This document shows, one piece after another, positions 44,085 through 56,624 of a stretch of DNA of 64,000 nucleotides. Source of the DNA: Noviherbaspirillum galbum (GTDB lineage Bacteria; Pseudomonadota; Gammaproteobacteria; Burkholderiales; Burkholderiaceae_D); contig NZ_JAAIVB010000037.1 in NCBI RefSeq assembly GCF_010974945.1, positions 248,001 to 312,000 of the forward strand, in the 5' to 3' direction. The position numbers were made by a program, and so were the translations under genes. Under the pieces are notes generated by a model. The model was given only the letters and a program-made list of their open reading frames with translations, searched no databases and had not been told where the DNA came from. Within the stretch, counting starts at the first letter, position 1. Every line of letters begins with the position of its first letter.

Positions 44085-45299
44085 TTACAGAACCTTCGCG
44101 ATCGCGTCCACCACGGCATCGATGTTGCGCGAGTTCAGCGCTGCCACGCAGATGCGGCCGGTGTCCACGGCATAGATGGAAAACTCGTCACGCAGGCGGC
44201 CGACCTGTTCCTTCGTCAAGCCGGAGTAGGAAAACATGCCGCGCTGCTTGATGACGAAATCGAAATCGTGCGAGGGCGCCTTTTCCTTGAGCTTGCTGAC
44301 CAGCGCCTTGCGCATCTCGCGGATGCGCACGCGCATGCCGGCGAGTTCGTCTTCCCATACCTTGCGCAGTTCCGGGGTGGACAGGGCGGTTGCCACGACC
44401 TGGCCGCCATGGGTGGGCGGGTTGGAGTAGTTGGTGCGGATGACGCGCTTGAGCTGGGACAGCACGCGCGCAGCTTCCTCGGCGCTGGTGGCAACGATCG
44501 ATAGGGCGCCGACGCGCTCGCCGTACAGCGAGAAGGACTTCGAGAAGGAGTTCGAGACGAACATCGCGCCGCCGGTCTCGGCGAAGCGGCGGACCACCTT
44601 GCCGTCCTCATCGATGCCGTCGCCGAAGCCCTGGTAGGCCATGTCGAGGAAGGGGATCAGGCCGCGCTCGGAAACCACCTTGATCACATCGGTCCACTGG
44701 TCGTCGGTCAGGTCGGCACCGGTCGGGTTGTGGCAGCAGGCGTGCAGCACGACGATGGAACCCTTCGGCATCTCCTTGAGCGCGGACAGCATGCCGGCGA
44801 AGTTGACGCCGCGGGTTGCCGGATCGTAATACGGATAGTTGTTGACCTTGAAGCCGGCGGACTCGAACAGCGCGCGGTGGTTTTCCCAGCTCGGATCGCT
44901 GATCCAAACCTGCGACTCGGGGGCGAAGCGCTTGAGGAAATCGGCGCCCAGCTTGAGCGCGCCGGTGCCGCCGAGGGCCTGCGCCGTGACGGCGCGCTTC
45001 TCTTGAACAATCGCGCTGTCGGCACCAAATACGAGTTCTTGGACCGCCTTGTCATACGCCGCCAGGCCCTCGATGGGCAGGTAGGTGCGCGGCGTTGCCT
45101 TTTCCATCAGTTGCGCTTCCGATTTCTTCACGCATTCCAGCAGCGGCACCTTGCCGTTGTCGTCGTAATAGACGCCGACGCCGAGGTTGACCTTGTTCGG
45201 GTTCTTGTCGGCGTTGAATGCTTCGGTAATGCCCAGGATCGGGTCGCGCGGCGCCATGTCGACGGCGGCAAAGGGGGAGGCGGCTTGAGTTTGGCTCAT
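44085..45299 (-). CDS. tyrB: Aromatic amino acid aminotransferase
   Basis: Class I PLP aminotransferase (tyrosine/phenylalanine, also aspartate), 404 aa. The start MSQTQAASPFAAVDMAPRDP is supported by family N-termini. Signatures: LHACCHNPTGADLTDDQW, FLDMAYQGFGDGIDEDG and the PLP lysine in VSNSFSKSFSLYGERVGALS. Divergent from uvrB across 133 bases. Confidence 0.94.
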   Translation of the reverse strand: MSQTQAASPFAAVDMAPRDPILGITEAFNADKNPNKVNLGVGVYYDDNGKVPLLECVKKSEAQLMEKATPRTYLPIEGLAAYDKAVQELVFGADSAIVQEKRAVTAQALGGTGALKLGADFLKRFAPESQVWISDPSWENHRALFESAGFKVNNYPYYDPATRGVNFAGMLSALKEMPKGSIVVLHACCHNPTGADLTDDQWTDVIKVVSERGLIPFLDMAYQGFGDGIDEDGKVVRRFAETGGAMFVSNSFSKSFSLYGERVGALSIVATSAEEAARVLSQLKRVIRTNYSNPPTHGGQVVATALSTPELRKVWEDELAGMRVRIREMRKALVSKLKEKAPSHDFDFVIKQRGMFSYSGLTKEQVGRLRDEFSIYAVDTGRICVAALNSRNIDAVVDAIAKVL

Positions 45300-45432
45300 C
45301 GTGATAACATGAAAAGTTGGCTGCGGAATACTGGCAGGCGGTCGACCAGGACGGCAGCGGGTTGTAGTGGGTTTCGTGCGGAAATGCTCGAGCTTGGCTG
45401 CAACCAATTATTCTAGCAAAGGTCGAAGTGAC

Positions 45433-47526
<2,094 letters not shown>

Positions 47527-47651
47527 CCGGCCGGCTCGCCGGCGGTCGGCAACGATCGCCTTGATGGCCGGCGCGGTTTCGGTGGCGGCGGTGGCATGAG
47601 ATGTGCGGAACACGCGAGGTACAATCGGCGCTTTCCTTTTTTGCCACGGCC

Positions 47652-48449
47652 ATGACTTCCAGACTTCCCGCCGCCATCCGCGATGCCCTGAAACTCGCCG
47701 ACCCATCCTGGCAAGCCATCCTCGAAGCAGGACTGCAGGCCATGGACGCCGCCGATCCTGCCTATCTGCCTGCTCTCGCTTCCAGCCACTACCTGCCCAC
47801 CCGCGGCCGACTGTTTGCCGCGTTCACCCTGCCGCTCCGGCAGGTGCGCTACGTGCTCGTGGGCGAGGGGCCCTATCCCCGCGAGGAAAGCGCTACCGGC
47901 GTCTGCTTCATGGACGGCGCGGTCGAAACCCTGTGGTCCGAGAAAGGGCTTTCCAAACAAGTGAACCGCGCCACCTCGCTGCGCAATTTCATGAAGATGC
48001 TGCTGGTTGCGGAGGGCGAGCTTCGCGAGGAAGCGACCTCAGGCGACGTGATGGCCGGCGTGGCCGGCAAGGCGACGGCGGCTGGCTCGCCCTACATCCA
48101 GTCATTGACCGAGTTGCAGGCGGCGCTGACGCGCCACGGCTTCCTGCTGCTGAACGCCAGCCTCGTGTTCCGGGAAGAGGTCGCCCCGGTGAAGGACGCG
48201 CGCGCGTGGCAGCCTTTCCTCAAGGTGGTTCTCGAGGCGCTTGCCGACGCGGACCACGCTGCGGGACATCCGCCCACGCTGGTCCTCTGGGGCAAGATCG
48301 CGGAGCAGCTCAAGGGGCTTGCGGCGACTGCGCGGTTTCCCCACGCCGTTTCCGAGCATCCTTACAACCTCAGCTTCATCGGCAACAAGATCATGCAAGG
48401 ATTGTTCGGTCCCATGCGCCTGCTTTTCCGCGAGACGGAAATGGCGTGA
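47652..48449 (+). CDS. Uracil-DNA glycosylase-like protein with altered active site
   Basis: 265 aa with the order of UDG-superfamily motifs: motif 1 VRYVLVGEGPYPREESATGV (residues 65-84), a middle strand GFLLLNASLVFREEVAPVKD, TLVLWGKIAEQLKGL, and a late SEHPYNLSF that corresponds to HPSPLS. In Ung, motif 1 is GQDPYH; here it is GEGPYPR, so the water-activating Asp and following His are both missing, while the late His is kept. It may have a different chemistry or only bind DNA. No good Shine-Dalgarno. Confidence 0.75.
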   Translation: MTSRLPAAIRDALKLADPSWQAILEAGLQAMDAADPAYLPALASSHYLPTRGRLFAAFTLPLRQVRYVLVGEGPYPREESATGVCFMDGAVETLWSEKGLSKQVNRATSLRNFMKMLLVAEGELREEATSGDVMAGVAGKATAAGSPYIQSLTELQAALTRHGFLLLNASLVFREEVAPVKDARAWQPFLKVVLEALADADHAAGHPPTLVLWGKIAEQLKGLAATARFPHAVSEHPYNLSFIGNKIMQGLFGPMRLLFRETEMA

Positions 48450-48599
48450 GGAAAAATCCGGCAGCGTGCGTGGCGTTTGAGCAATGCCCGGGCGGACTCC
48501 GTCGAGACTTTGTTACAAATCATCATCAATGCTCGGAAAATCCCTTCTACTGGTGGCAGTGTTGCCAGCATGGCATGAACGAAGGAAAGGACGTGATCG

Positions 48600-49088
48600 A
48601 TGGACAAGATGAGGATCCTGTTTGTCTGCATGGGTAATATCTGCCGCTCTCCGACTGCGGAGGGGGTGATGCGGCACATGATCCGCCATGCCGGGCTGGA
48701 CGACCTGATCGACGTCGATTCCGCCGGCACACATGGCTATTTCATCGGCGCGCCTCCCGATCCGCGTGCCCTCGTCACCGCCCAGCGCCGTGGCTACGAC
48801 CTGTCCGATCTGCGCGGGCGCCTGCTTGTGCCTGATGATTTCGAGCGCTTCGACCTCCTGCTGGCCATGGACTTCACCAACCTCGACAAGCTGCAGACCT
48901 TGTGTCCTTCGCAGTACCAGTCCAAGGTGGGCATGCTAATGGGTTATGCCCGCAAGCACAAATCGCCCGTGGTTCCCGATCCTTATGATCGCGGTCCGGC
49001 GGAATTCGAACGGGTGCTCGACTACATCGAAGACGCTTGCAGCGGCCTGCTCAGGGCGCTGGAACACAGCAGCGTGGTGCTCGGCTAA
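48600..49088 (+). CDS. Low-molecular-weight protein-tyrosine phosphatase
   Basis: 162 aa. P-loop VCMGNICRSPTAEGV (Cys and Arg of CX5R) near residue 10, and the general-acid motif VVPDPYDRGPAEF near 125. AAAGGA upstream. No tyrosine kinase or exopolysaccharide gene is adjacent, so the target is open. Confidence 0.93.
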   Translation: MDKMRILFVCMGNICRSPTAEGVMRHMIRHAGLDDLIDVDSAGTHGYFIGAPPDPRALVTAQRRGYDLSDLRGRLLVPDDFERFDLLLAMDFTNLDKLQTLCPSQYQSKVGMLMGYARKHKSPVVPDPYDRGPAEFERVLDYIEDACSGLLRALEHSSVVLG

Positions 49089-49131
49089 GTCCGGTACCAG
49101 GCGCCGGGTCATCTGCCGGCATACCCACACG

Positions 49132-49150
49132 GACCGCCGTCAAGGCGGTC
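49132..49150 (+). terminator. Terminator of the phosphatase gene
   Basis: GACCGCC-GTCAA-GGCGGTC then TTTGCCTTT. Confidence 0.65.
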
Positions 49151-49470
49151 TTTGCCTTTCCGGCGCATGCATCGCTTCCTCGGCTGGGCAATCGCGCGTT
49201 GTCCGGATGTGTAAATTTTGCACGCGCCGCATAGCGAATTTTCCGAGACGTCGGGCAATACCGGTCCGCTGAAAAACTCCCTTCACGCTGTTCGCTCTAG
49301 CTCAATGACGGGCTGGAACCTATCTCCGCGGACTTGTTGTCGAATTGGCAAAGGCGGAGCGCCGCAGTGTCGTTCCAGTAAATTCCCCGCCCATGCCTGC
49401 GTAGGGAAGGGTAGTGGGCCTGGCTGGTATGAGGTTTGCGTCAGCGTCTCTCAGGGATAAGTCAACTTAA
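49151..49470. other. Intergenic stretch without recognised feature
   Basis: 320 bases; only short open frames and no recognised RNA or repeat. The promoter of the outer-membrane-type gene should lie near its right end. Confidence 0.5.
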
Positions 49471-50574
49471 ATGCGGATGATCATGAAACCCGTGTCGGCA
49501 TGCATCACCTTTCTAGCCATGCTCCCTATGCTCCAAGCTTGGGCGCAAGAGATCGCCGATCCGCGGGCCACAGGAGGCGAGCCTGAAAACGCCACGGCGG
49601 ATGGCAACAACGTGTCGTTCCCGGTCGAAACATTGACCGGCATGCCTGTCGACGTCCCGCCAGCGTCCCCTGGACCGGCCTCCGGAGCTATATGGAAGTC
49701 GCGCAATCTCGATCTTTCGGTGACCGCGGACCTCAAGGCCAATGCGCGGCCCCTTCTCGATACGCCCGCGCCCAGCATGGGGATGCGGGCGCGTTACCTT
49801 TCTCCGCTCGGCGTTCCGGGCACGCTCTCGGGTTTCGTCGGTTCCGGCGTGGATCCCGCCTTCGGTCCGCCGGCATCAGGCATGCGGGCCATCGCCGGCG
49901 TGGACTCTGCCGAGCTGCGCCGCTCACCGAGCGCGACGAGGGCAGGGGAGGCGGCCAGCGTGCTGTCGGTCGGCTACGCGTGGCGCAACCTGACCCTGGA
50001 AGGGTCGACCTTTACCAGCCAGGAGACCGAGGACCGGCGCCTTGCCGACAACAAGCAGTTCAGGCTCGATTCCAGTTCCACCAGGCTGTCCTACCAGCCC
50101 GTGCCGGAATGGACCTTCCAGCTCAGCCGGGGCAACCTGGGCGGCCAGGATCCGCTCGATCCTTATCTCGAAATCCGCCGTACCACCTTGTCGGCCACCT
50201 ACCGCAAGGAACTGCAGGGCGCGCAGTGGCAGACCACCTTCGCATGGGGACGCTCGGTACGTCCGCAAGGCGAGCCGACGACAGGCTACATGGCGGAATC
50301 CACGCTGCACTTCGCGGGCAAGAATGCATTCTTCGGCCGGCTCGAACAGGCACGCAGCGACGAACTGATGCGGCAGAACGATGCCATGCGGCGCGAGCTG
50401 TTCACAACCAAGAAGCTGACGGTCGGCTACTACCATGAACTGCCGCCGCAAGGAACGATGAAGGTGGACGTCGGCGCGTTCGCCAGCCGGTACGTCATCC
50501 CATCCTATGCCACCAGTTCCTACGGCAGCGCACCCATGTCATTCATGGTGTTCTTGCGCGCCCGCTACCAGTAG
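49471..50574 (+). CDS. Probable outer-membrane beta-barrel protein, hypothetical
   Basis: 367 aa with a signal peptide (MKPVSACITFLAMLPMLQAW, cut after AQ; an ATG at 49483 is the alternative start). The mature part alternates hydrophobic and polar residues in strand-like stretches (AWRNLTLEGSTFTSQETEDR; TTLSATYRKELQGAQWQTTF) and ends SFMVFLRARYQ; an aromatic near the C-terminus is usual for outer-membrane barrels. No family name can be assigned. Confidence 0.75.
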   Translation: MRMIMKPVSACITFLAMLPMLQAWAQEIADPRATGGEPENATADGNNVSFPVETLTGMPVDVPPASPGPASGAIWKSRNLDLSVTADLKANARPLLDTPAPSMGMRARYLSPLGVPGTLSGFVGSGVDPAFGPPASGMRAIAGVDSAELRRSPSATRAGEAASVLSVGYAWRNLTLEGSTFTSQETEDRRLADNKQFRLDSSSTRLSYQPVPEWTFQLSRGNLGGQDPLDPYLEIRRTTLSATYRKELQGAQWQTTFAWGRSVRPQGEPTTGYMAESTLHFAGKNAFFGRLEQARSDELMRQNDAMRRELFTTKKLTVGYYHELPPQGTMKVDVGAFASRYVIPSYATSSYGSAPMSFMVFLRARYQ

Positions 50575-50714
50575 CGGCGGCAGAGGGCGCATCCACGGGT
50601 GCGCCCGGACGCTTCCTGCAAATTATGAAATAATGCCGGACTTGCATTGCAGTGCACCAAGCGCTGCGCCAGCTATCCGCCTCTTCCTCCATCTCCTTCC
50701 CGTACGAATTTCTA

Positions 50715-50767
50715 ATACCTGACAAAAACGCTCAGGAATGGTATACTTGAGCAAAATGTTCGGGAAT
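50715..50767 (+). promoter_or_regulatory. Two tandem IscR type-1-like sites
   Basis: Sites at 50715-50739 and 50743-50767 share ATAC-TGA-N-CAAAA/AAAAA-TC-GGAAT and are spaced 28 bp apart. They fit the type-1 pattern known upstream of iscR in Escherichia coli (ATAGTTGAC ... CTCGGGAAT). The first overlaps the -35 and the second the -10 and start region. Confidence 0.7.
50719..50747 (+). promoter_or_regulatory. isc operon promoter
   Basis: CTGACA (50719-50724), 17 bases, TATACT (50742-50747). It is overlapped by both IscR-type sites, matching holo-IscR autorepression. Confidence 0.75.
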
Positions 50768-50811
50768 TCAGAATATTCACGTTTTTCGGGTTTTCACTGG
50801 AGTACAGGACC

Positions 50812-51285
50812 ATGCGTCTGACGACCAAGGGACGTTTTGCCGTAACCGCGATGATCGACCTGGCCTTGCGCGAAGACAAGGGGCCGGTGACCCTGTCCGG
50901 CATCAGCCAGCGGCAGGAGATTTCCCTGTCCTACCTCGAGCAATTGTTCGGCAAGCTGCGCCGCCACGAAATCGTCGAGTCTGTGCGCGGCCCGGGCGGC
51001 GGCTACACGCTGGCGCGCAAGCCGGAAGACGTGACGGTTGCCGACATCATCATCGCGGTCGATGAGCCGCTGGATGCGACGCAGTGCGGCGGCAAGGAAA
51101 ACTGCCACGGCACCAGCCACGAGCACGGCACGCGCTGCATGACCCATGACCTGTGGGCGACCCTGAACGCCAAGATGGTGGAATATCTCGATTCCGTTTC
51201 CCTTAAAGACCTCGTTGACCAGCAGAAGCAGCGCAATGCGGAAAACAGCGTCGTCGTGATGCACCGGCCGCACGTGGCTGCCTGA
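50812..51285 (+). CDS. iscR: Fe-S cluster regulator IscR
   Basis: Rrf2-family repressor/activator, 157 aa. Winged [23 protein letters not shown]. Cys ligands of the 2Fe-2S cluster lie in [13 protein letters not shown] and [10 protein letters not shown], with a nearby His. First gene of the operon, self-controlled through the upstream sites. Confidence 0.96.
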   Translation: MRLTTKGRFAVTAMIDLALREDKGPVTLSGISQRQEISLSYLEQLFGKLRRHEIVESVRGPGGGYTLARKPEDVTVADIIIAVDEPLDATQCGGKENCHGTSHEHGTRCMTHDLWATLNAKMVEYLDSVSLKDLVDQQKQRNAENSVVVMHRPHVAA

Positions 51286-51307
51286 TCTGATTGGAGTGAC
51301 TTACCCT

Positions 51308-52561
51308 ATGAACGCCCCCCTGGAAAAAAGCCTGATCGACACCCTCAAGGCGCCGCATTTTCCGATCTACATGGACTACTCCGCGACCACGCCGATCGAC
51401 CCGCGCGTGGCCGACAAGATGATTCCCTACCTGCGGGAGCAGTTCGGCAATCCGGCTTCCCGCAGCCACATGTACGGCTGGGAAGCGGAGAAGGCGGTCG
51501 AGCAGGCGCGTGAGGACGTCGCTGCCCTCGTCAACGCCGACCCGCGCGAAATCATCTGGACCTCCGGCGCGACCGAGAGCAACAATCTCGCGCTCAAGGG
51601 CGCCGCGCATTTCTACAAGACCAAGGGCAAGCACATCATCACGGTCAAGACCGAGCACAAGGCAGTCCTCGACACCGTGCGCGAACTCGAGCGCGAGGGC
51701 TATGAAGCCACCTACCTGCAGCCGGACGACAACGGCCTGGTGACGGTCAAGCAGATCGAGGAAGCGATGCGTCCCGACACCATCCTCGTGTCCGTCATGC
51801 TGGTCAACAACGAGATCGGCGTGATCCAGCCGATTCCCGAGATCGGCGAACTGTGCCGCTCCAAGGGCATCATCTTCCACTCGGACGCCGCGCAGGCGAC
51901 CGGCAAAGTCGAGATCGACCTCGAGAAGTGGAAGGTCGACCTGATGAGTTTTTCCGCCCACAAGACCTACGGCCCCAAGGGCATCGGCGCGCTCTACGTG
52001 CGCCGCAAGCCGCGCGTGCGCATCGAGGCGCAGATGCATGGCGGCGGCCACGAGCGGGGCTTGCGTTCCGGGACCCTGGCCACACATCAGATCGTGGGCA
52101 TGGGCGAAGCCTTCCGCCTGGCGAAGGAAGAGATGAGCAGCGAACTCGAACGCATCCGCGCGCTGCGCGACCGCCTCGCCAAGGGACTGCTTGAGATCGA
52201 GGAAGTCTACGTCAACGGCGACATGGAACACCGCGTGCCGCACAACCTCAACGTCAGCTTCAACTACGTCGAGGGCGAGTCGCTGATCATGGCGATCAAG
52301 GACATCGCGGTCTCGTCCGGCTCGGCCTGCACCTCGGCCAGCCTGGAACCGTCGTACGTGCTGCGCGCCCTGGGCCGCAGCGACGAACTTGCCCACAGTT
52401 CCATCCGCTTCACCATCGGCCGCTTCACCACCGAGGAAGACATCGACTTCACCATCAACCTGCTGAAGTCCAAGGTCGGCAAGCTGCGCGAACTGTCGCC
52501 GCTTTGGGAAATGCACAAGGACGGGATCGACCTGAGCACGATCCAGTGGGCCGCGCACTGA
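51308..52561 (+). CDS. iscS: Cysteine desulfurase IscS
   Basis: PLP enzyme that provides sulfur from cysteine to IscU. 417 aa. PLP-Lys in [20 protein letters not shown]; active-site Cys in [15 protein letters not shown]. It ends [11 protein letters not shown], the IscU-binding tail. Start [12 protein letters not shown]; an in-frame GTG at 51296 is unlikely. Confidence 0.97.
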   Translation: MNAPLEKSLIDTLKAPHFPIYMDYSATTPIDPRVADKMIPYLREQFGNPASRSHMYGWEAEKAVEQAREDVAALVNADPREIIWTSGATESNNLALKGAAHFYKTKGKHIITVKTEHKAVLDTVRELEREGYEATYLQPDDNGLVTVKQIEEAMRPDTILVSVMLVNNEIGVIQPIPEIGELCRSKGIIFHSDAAQATGKVEIDLEKWKVDLMSFSAHKTYGPKGIGALYVRRKPRVRIEAQMHGGGHERGLRSGTLATHQIVGMGEAFRLAKEEMSSELERIRALRDRLAKGLLEIEEVYVNGDMEHRVPHNLNVSFNYVEGESLIMAIKDIAVSSGSACTSASLEPSYVLRALGRSDELAHSSIRFTIGRFTTEEDIDFTINLLKSKVGKLRELSPLWEMHKDGIDLSTIQWAAH

Positions 52562-52592
52562 ACCGGCAACGTCACAGATAAAGGAGCACATC

Positions 52593-52991
52593 ATGTCTTA
52601 CTCTGAAAAAGTTCTCGATCACTACGAAAATCCCCGCAACGTCGGTTCCTTCGAAAAGGGCGACGAGACCATCGGCACCGGCATGGTCGGCGCTCCGGCC
52701 TGCGGCGACGTCATGAAGCTGCAGATCAAGGTCGGCGCCAACGGCGTGATCGAAGATGCGAAGTTCAAGACCTACGGCTGCGGCTCGGCCATCGCTTCCT
52801 CCTCGCTCGTGACCGAGTGGGTCAAGGGCAAGACGCTGGACGAGGCAATGTCGATCAAGAACACCCAGATCGCCGAGGAACTGGCGCTGCCGCCGGTGAA
52901 AATCCACTGCTCCATCCTCGCCGAAGACGCGATCAAGGCAGCGGTGCAGGACTACAAGGCCAAGCACGGTTCCGAAACCACGGCGGCCTGA
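52593..52991 (+). CDS. iscU: Fe-S scaffold protein IscU
   Basis: 132 aa. Three conserved Cys in GAPACGDVMKLQIK, FKTYGCGSAIASSS and KIHCSILAEDAIK, plus the Asp next to the first, bind the nascent 2Fe-2S cluster. LPPVK is the HscA recognition motif. AAGGAG upstream. Confidence 0.98.
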   Translation: MSYSEKVLDHYENPRNVGSFEKGDETIGTGMVGAPACGDVMKLQIKVGANGVIEDAKFKTYGCGSAIASSSLVTEWVKGKTLDEAMSIKNTQIAEELALPPVKIHCSILAEDAIKAAVQDYKAKHGSETTAA

Positions 52992-53027
52992 GCGGGACAG
53001 CGATACAGCAAGACAGGAAACGAGGAC

Positions 53028-53351
53028 ATGGCAATCACTCTGACTGAAAAAGCGGCAAAGCACGTCAATCGCTACATCGAGCGTCGCGGCAAGGGCATCG
53101 GCCTGCGATTCGGCGTGCGCACCACCGGCTGTTCCGGCCTGGCTTACAAGCTGGAATACGTGGACGAGAGCGCGCCCGAAGACGAGGTGTTCGAGTCGCA
53201 CGGCGTCAAGGTGTTCGTCGATCCGAAGAGCCTGCCCTACATCGACGGCACCCAGCTCGACTTCGCGCGCGAGGGCTTGAACGAAGGATTCAGGTTCAAC
53301 AACCCCAACGTGAAAGACGAGTGCGGCTGCGGAGAAAGCTTCCGCATCTGA
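53028..53351 (+). CDS. iscA: A-type Fe-S carrier IscA
   Basis: 107 aa HesB-like protein. Conserved Cys in [14 protein letters not shown] and C-terminal CGCG in [13 protein letters not shown]. Delivers clusters to targets. Confidence 0.97.
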   Translation: MAITLTEKAAKHVNRYIERRGKGIGLRFGVRTTGCSGLAYKLEYVDESAPEDEVFESHGVKVFVDPKSLPYIDGTQLDFAREGLNEGFRFNNPNVKDECGCGESFRI

Positions 53352-53435
53352 CGGCAGTTCGCCGGGGCCATCCGCCCGACGACGCCAGGACTCGCATGAA
53401 GCCTGTCTCGACAGGCTTTTCTCATAATTAGGCGC

Positions 53436-53951
53436 ATGGAAAATCACTTCGACCTGTTTCACCTGCCGCAGCAATTCGCCATCGACGCCGGCCAGCTCGA
53501 CAAGGCGTATCGCGAGGTGCAAGGACGCGTGCATCCGGATCGCTTCGCCAACGCGACCGACGCCGAGAAGCGCGTCGCGATGCAATGGGCGACGCGTGCC
53601 AACGAGGCCTACCAGACGCTCAAGAACCCGTACAAGCGCGCAAGGTACCTCTGCGAGCTCAACGGCGTCGACCTGCAGATCGAGTCGAATACCGCCATGC
53701 CGGGCGATTTCCTGATGCAGCAGCTCGAATGGCGCGAATCGCTCGCCGATGCGAAGGCCATCAAGGACGTGACCGCCCTCGAGGTGCTCCAGGAAGACGT
53801 GGAAACGGCGCGCAAGCAGGAGGTCGAGCGCATCGGCAGGCTGCTCGACGCGAAGCAGTTCAACGACGCCGGCGCGGGCGTGCGGAAACTGATGTTCCTG
53901 GAAAAATTCTCGATCGAAATCTCGCATCACATCGATCAGCTCGACGGCTGA
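53436..53951 (+). CDS. hscB: Fe-S co-chaperone HscB
   Basis: 171 aa J-protein. HPD loop in VQGRVHPDRFANATDAEKRV near residue 33 and a helical IscU-binding C-terminal domain. Delivers IscU to HscA and stimulates its ATPase. An A/T-rich hairpin (GCCTGTCTCGACAGGC) lies just upstream of it. Confidence 0.95.
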   Translation: MENHFDLFHLPQQFAIDAGQLDKAYREVQGRVHPDRFANATDAEKRVAMQWATRANEAYQTLKNPYKRARYLCELNGVDLQIESNTAMPGDFLMQQLEWRESLADAKAIKDVTALEVLQEDVETARKQEVERIGRLLDAKQFNDAGAGVRKLMFLEKFSIEISHHIDQLDG

Positions 53952-54022
53952 ATCCAGCCCGCCGCGCCGACGGCCGAGACGATGCCGCCTCAAGCACATG
54001 ACACACCGGACAAGAACATAAC

Positions 54023-55888
54023 ATGGCCCTACTGCAGATCGCCGAACCAGGCATGTCGACCGCTCCCCACCAGCACAGGCTGGCGGTGGGCATCGACCTC
54101 GGCACCACCAATTCGCTCGTTGCCACCGTGCGCAACAGCATTCCCGAAGTGCTGAGCGACGAGGAAGGGCGCGCCTTGCTGCCGTCCATCGTGCGCTACC
54201 TTGCCAACGGCCATGCGAACATTGGCTACAAGGCGCAGGCCGCGCAGACCACCGATCCCAAGAACACCATCGTTTCCGTCAAGCGCTTCATGGGGCGCGG
54301 ACTGAAGGACATTCCCTACGCGGAAAACCTGCCCTACGACTTCGTCGACGCGCCCGGCATGGTGCAGCTCAGGACGGCGGCAGGCACCAAGAGTCCGGTC
54401 GAGGTGTCGGCGGAAATCCTTGCCACGCTGCGCCAGCGCGCCGAGGATGCGCTGGGTGACGAACTCGTCGGCGCGGTCATCACGGTGCCGGCCTATTTCG
54501 ACGATGCGCAGCGCCAGGCCACCAAGGACGCGGCCAAGCTCGCCGGCCTGAACGTGCTGCGCCTGCTCAACGAACCCACGGCGGCCGCCATCGCCTACGG
54601 CCTCGACCATGGTTCCGAAGGCGTCTACGCGGTCTATGACCTCGGCGGCGGCACCTTCGACATCTCCATCCTCAAGCTCACCAAGGGCGTGTTCGAGGTG
54701 CTGTCCACCGGCGGCGATTCCGCGCTCGGCGGCGACGACTTCGACCACCGCCTGCTGTGCTGGATGATCGAGCGCGAGAAACTCGCGCCGCTGTCGGACA
54801 AGGACATGCGTTTGCTGATGGTCAAGGCGCGCGAGGCCAAGGAGTTGCTGTCCACCCAGTCCGAGGTGCACATCGATGCCGTGCTCAACTCGGGCGAGGA
54901 AGTGCACCAGTCGCTCAGCGCCGCGACCTTCGCCGAGATCACCCAGCATCTCGTCGCCAAGACCATGACGCCGACGAAGAAGGCCCTGCGCGATGCGGGA
55001 CTGACGGTGGATGACGTCGACGGCGTGGTGCTGGTTGGCGGCGCCACGCGCATGCCTCACATCCGCAAGGCAGTCGGCGACCTGTTCCAGACGACGCCCC
55101 TGGCCAACATCGACCCGGACAAGGTGGTCGCGCTCGGCGCCGCCGTCCAGGCCAACCTGCTCGCGGGCAACCGCGCGGCGGGCGACGACTGGCTGCTGCT
55201 CGACGTCATTCCGCTGTCGCTCGGCATCGAAACGATGGGCGGGCTGGTCGAGAAAGTCATTCCGCGGAACTCCACTATTCCCTGCGCGCGCGCGCAGGAG
55301 TTCACCACCTTCAAGGACGGGCAGACCGCGATGGCGATCCACGTGGTTCAGGGTGAACGCGAACTGGTGAGCGACTGCCGCTCGCTTGCACGCTTCGAGT
55401 TGCGCGGCATTCCGCCGATGGCGGCCGGCGCGGCGCGCATCCGCGTGACCTACCAGGTGGATGCCGACGGCCTGCTGTCGGTGTCGGCGCGTGAATTGCG
55501 GTCCAACGTGGAATCGTCGATCAGCGTCAAGCCCTCCTACGGACTCGCCGACGACGACATCGCCCGCATGCTGCAGGAATCCTTCACCTCGGCTGACGTC
55601 GACATGAAGCAGCGCGCCTTGCGGGAGGAGCAGGTAGAAGCCGAGCGCATCCTGCTGGCCACGCAATCGGCGCTGGACGCGGACGGCGACCTGCTCGACG
55701 CGGCCGAACGCGCCGAGCTCGACAAGCTCATGCAGCAGGTGCGCGACACCGTCGGCGGCGAGGACCATGACGCGATCAAGGCGGCGGTCGAAGCCCTCGC
55801 GCACGGCACCGAGGAATTTGCGGGCCGCCGCATGGACAAGAGCGTGCGCGCCGCCCTGGCCGGCCGCAAGCTGGACGAAATCGCCTGA
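54023..55888 (+). CDS. hscA: Fe-S chaperone HscA
   Basis: 621-aa Hsp70 specialised for IscU. ATPase motifs [33 protein letters not shown] and [17 protein letters not shown], then a substrate-binding domain (from about 400) that binds LPPVK of IscU. The usual interdomain linker follows [19 protein letters not shown]. Confidence 0.96.
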   Translation: MALLQIAEPGMSTAPHQHRLAVGIDLGTTNSLVATVRNSIPEVLSDEEGRALLPSIVRYLANGHANIGYKAQAAQTTDPKNTIVSVKRFMGRGLKDIPYAENLPYDFVDAPGMVQLRTAAGTKSPVEVSAEILATLRQRAEDALGDELVGAVITVPAYFDDAQRQATKDAAKLAGLNVLRLLNEPTAAAIAYGLDHGSEGVYAVYDLGGGTFDISILKLTKGVFEVLSTGGDSALGGDDFDHRLLCWMIEREKLAPLSDKDMRLLMVKAREAKELLSTQSEVHIDAVLNSGEEVHQSLSAATFAEITQHLVAKTMTPTKKALRDAGLTVDDVDGVVLVGGATRMPHIRKAVGDLFQTTPLANIDPDKVVALGAAVQANLLAGNRAAGDDWLLLDVIPLSLGIETMGGLVEKVIPRNSTIPCARAQEFTTFKDGQTAMAIHVVQGERELVSDCRSLARFELRGIPPMAAGAARIRVTYQVDADGLLSVSARELRSNVESSISVKPSYGLADDDIARMLQESFTSADVDMKQRALREEQVEAERILLATQSALDADGDLLDAAERAELDKLMQQVRDTVGGEDHDAIKAAVEALAHGTEEFAGRRMDKSVRAALAGRKLDEIA

Positions 55889-55937
55889 GGACTGCCTGCC
55901 GGCAGTGCTTTCGGATACATCACTAGAAAGGTAAAAC

Positions 55938-56276
55938 GTGGCACAGATCGTTGTTCTTCCCCATCATGAATTGTGTCCCGACGGGGCCGTCATCGAAGCG
56001 CCGGCCGGCAAGTCGGTCTGCGACGCGCTGCTCGAGAACGATATCGACATCGAGCATGCCTGCGAAAAGTCCTGCGCCTGCACGACCTGCCACGTGATCG
56101 TGCGCGAAGGTTTCGATTCGCTCAATGAAGCCGAGGAAAAGGAAGAAGACCTGCTGGACAAGGCCTGGGGCCTGGAAGCGAATTCCCGCCTGTCCTGCCA
56201 GGCTATCGTCGGCAGCGAAGACCTGGTGGTCGAAATTCCGAAATACACCATCAACCACGCCAGCGAAAAGCACTGA
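55938..56276 (+). CDS. fdx: ISC-type 2Fe-2S ferredoxin
   Basis: 112 aa. Cluster ligands [10 protein letters not shown] and a fourth Cys in [10 protein letters not shown]. Supplies electrons for cluster assembly. Confidence 0.97.
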   Translation: MAQIVVLPHHELCPDGAVIEAPAGKSVCDALLENDIDIEHACEKSCACTTCHVIVREGFDSLNEAEEKEEDLLDKAWGLEANSRLSCQAIVGSEDLVVEIPKYTINHASEKH

Positions 56277-56310
56277 CGCGCCCTTGCACGTCATTGCGCG
56301 GAGACACGCC

Positions 56311-56505
56311 ATGAAATGGACCGACACCATCCGGATCGCCGAGGAGCTTCACGACAAGCATCCCGGCGTCGATCCCCTGACCATCCGCTTTACCGACCTG
56401 CACCGCTGGGTCTGCGAGCTGGAAGACTTCGACGACGAGCCAAATCGCTCCAGCGAAAAAATCCTGGAAGCGATCCAGATGGCCTGGATCGACGAAGCGC
56501 AGTGA
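56311..56505 (+). CDS. iscX: Fe-S assembly protein IscX
   Basis: 64 aa acidic protein ([40 protein letters not shown]) that binds IscS and iron and tunes assembly. Last gene of the operon. Confidence 0.95.
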   Translation: MKWTDTIRIAEELHDKHPGVDPLTIRFTDLHRWVCELEDFDDEPNRSSEKILEAIQMAWIDEAQ

Positions 56506-56571
56506 CGGACGCGGACAGGCGCTGACTCTTGCATCCGTCCGCCGCACCTGCCAGCCATGGCACGGCACAAC

Positions 56572-56600
56572 AAAAAGGCGACCCGTCGGTCGCCTTTTTT
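56572..56600 (+). terminator. Terminator of the isc operon
   Basis: AAAAAGGCGACC-CGTC-GGTCGCCTTTTTT. Confidence 0.9.
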
Positions 56601-56624
56601 CTTGCCTGCCTGGGCCGCCGTTGA

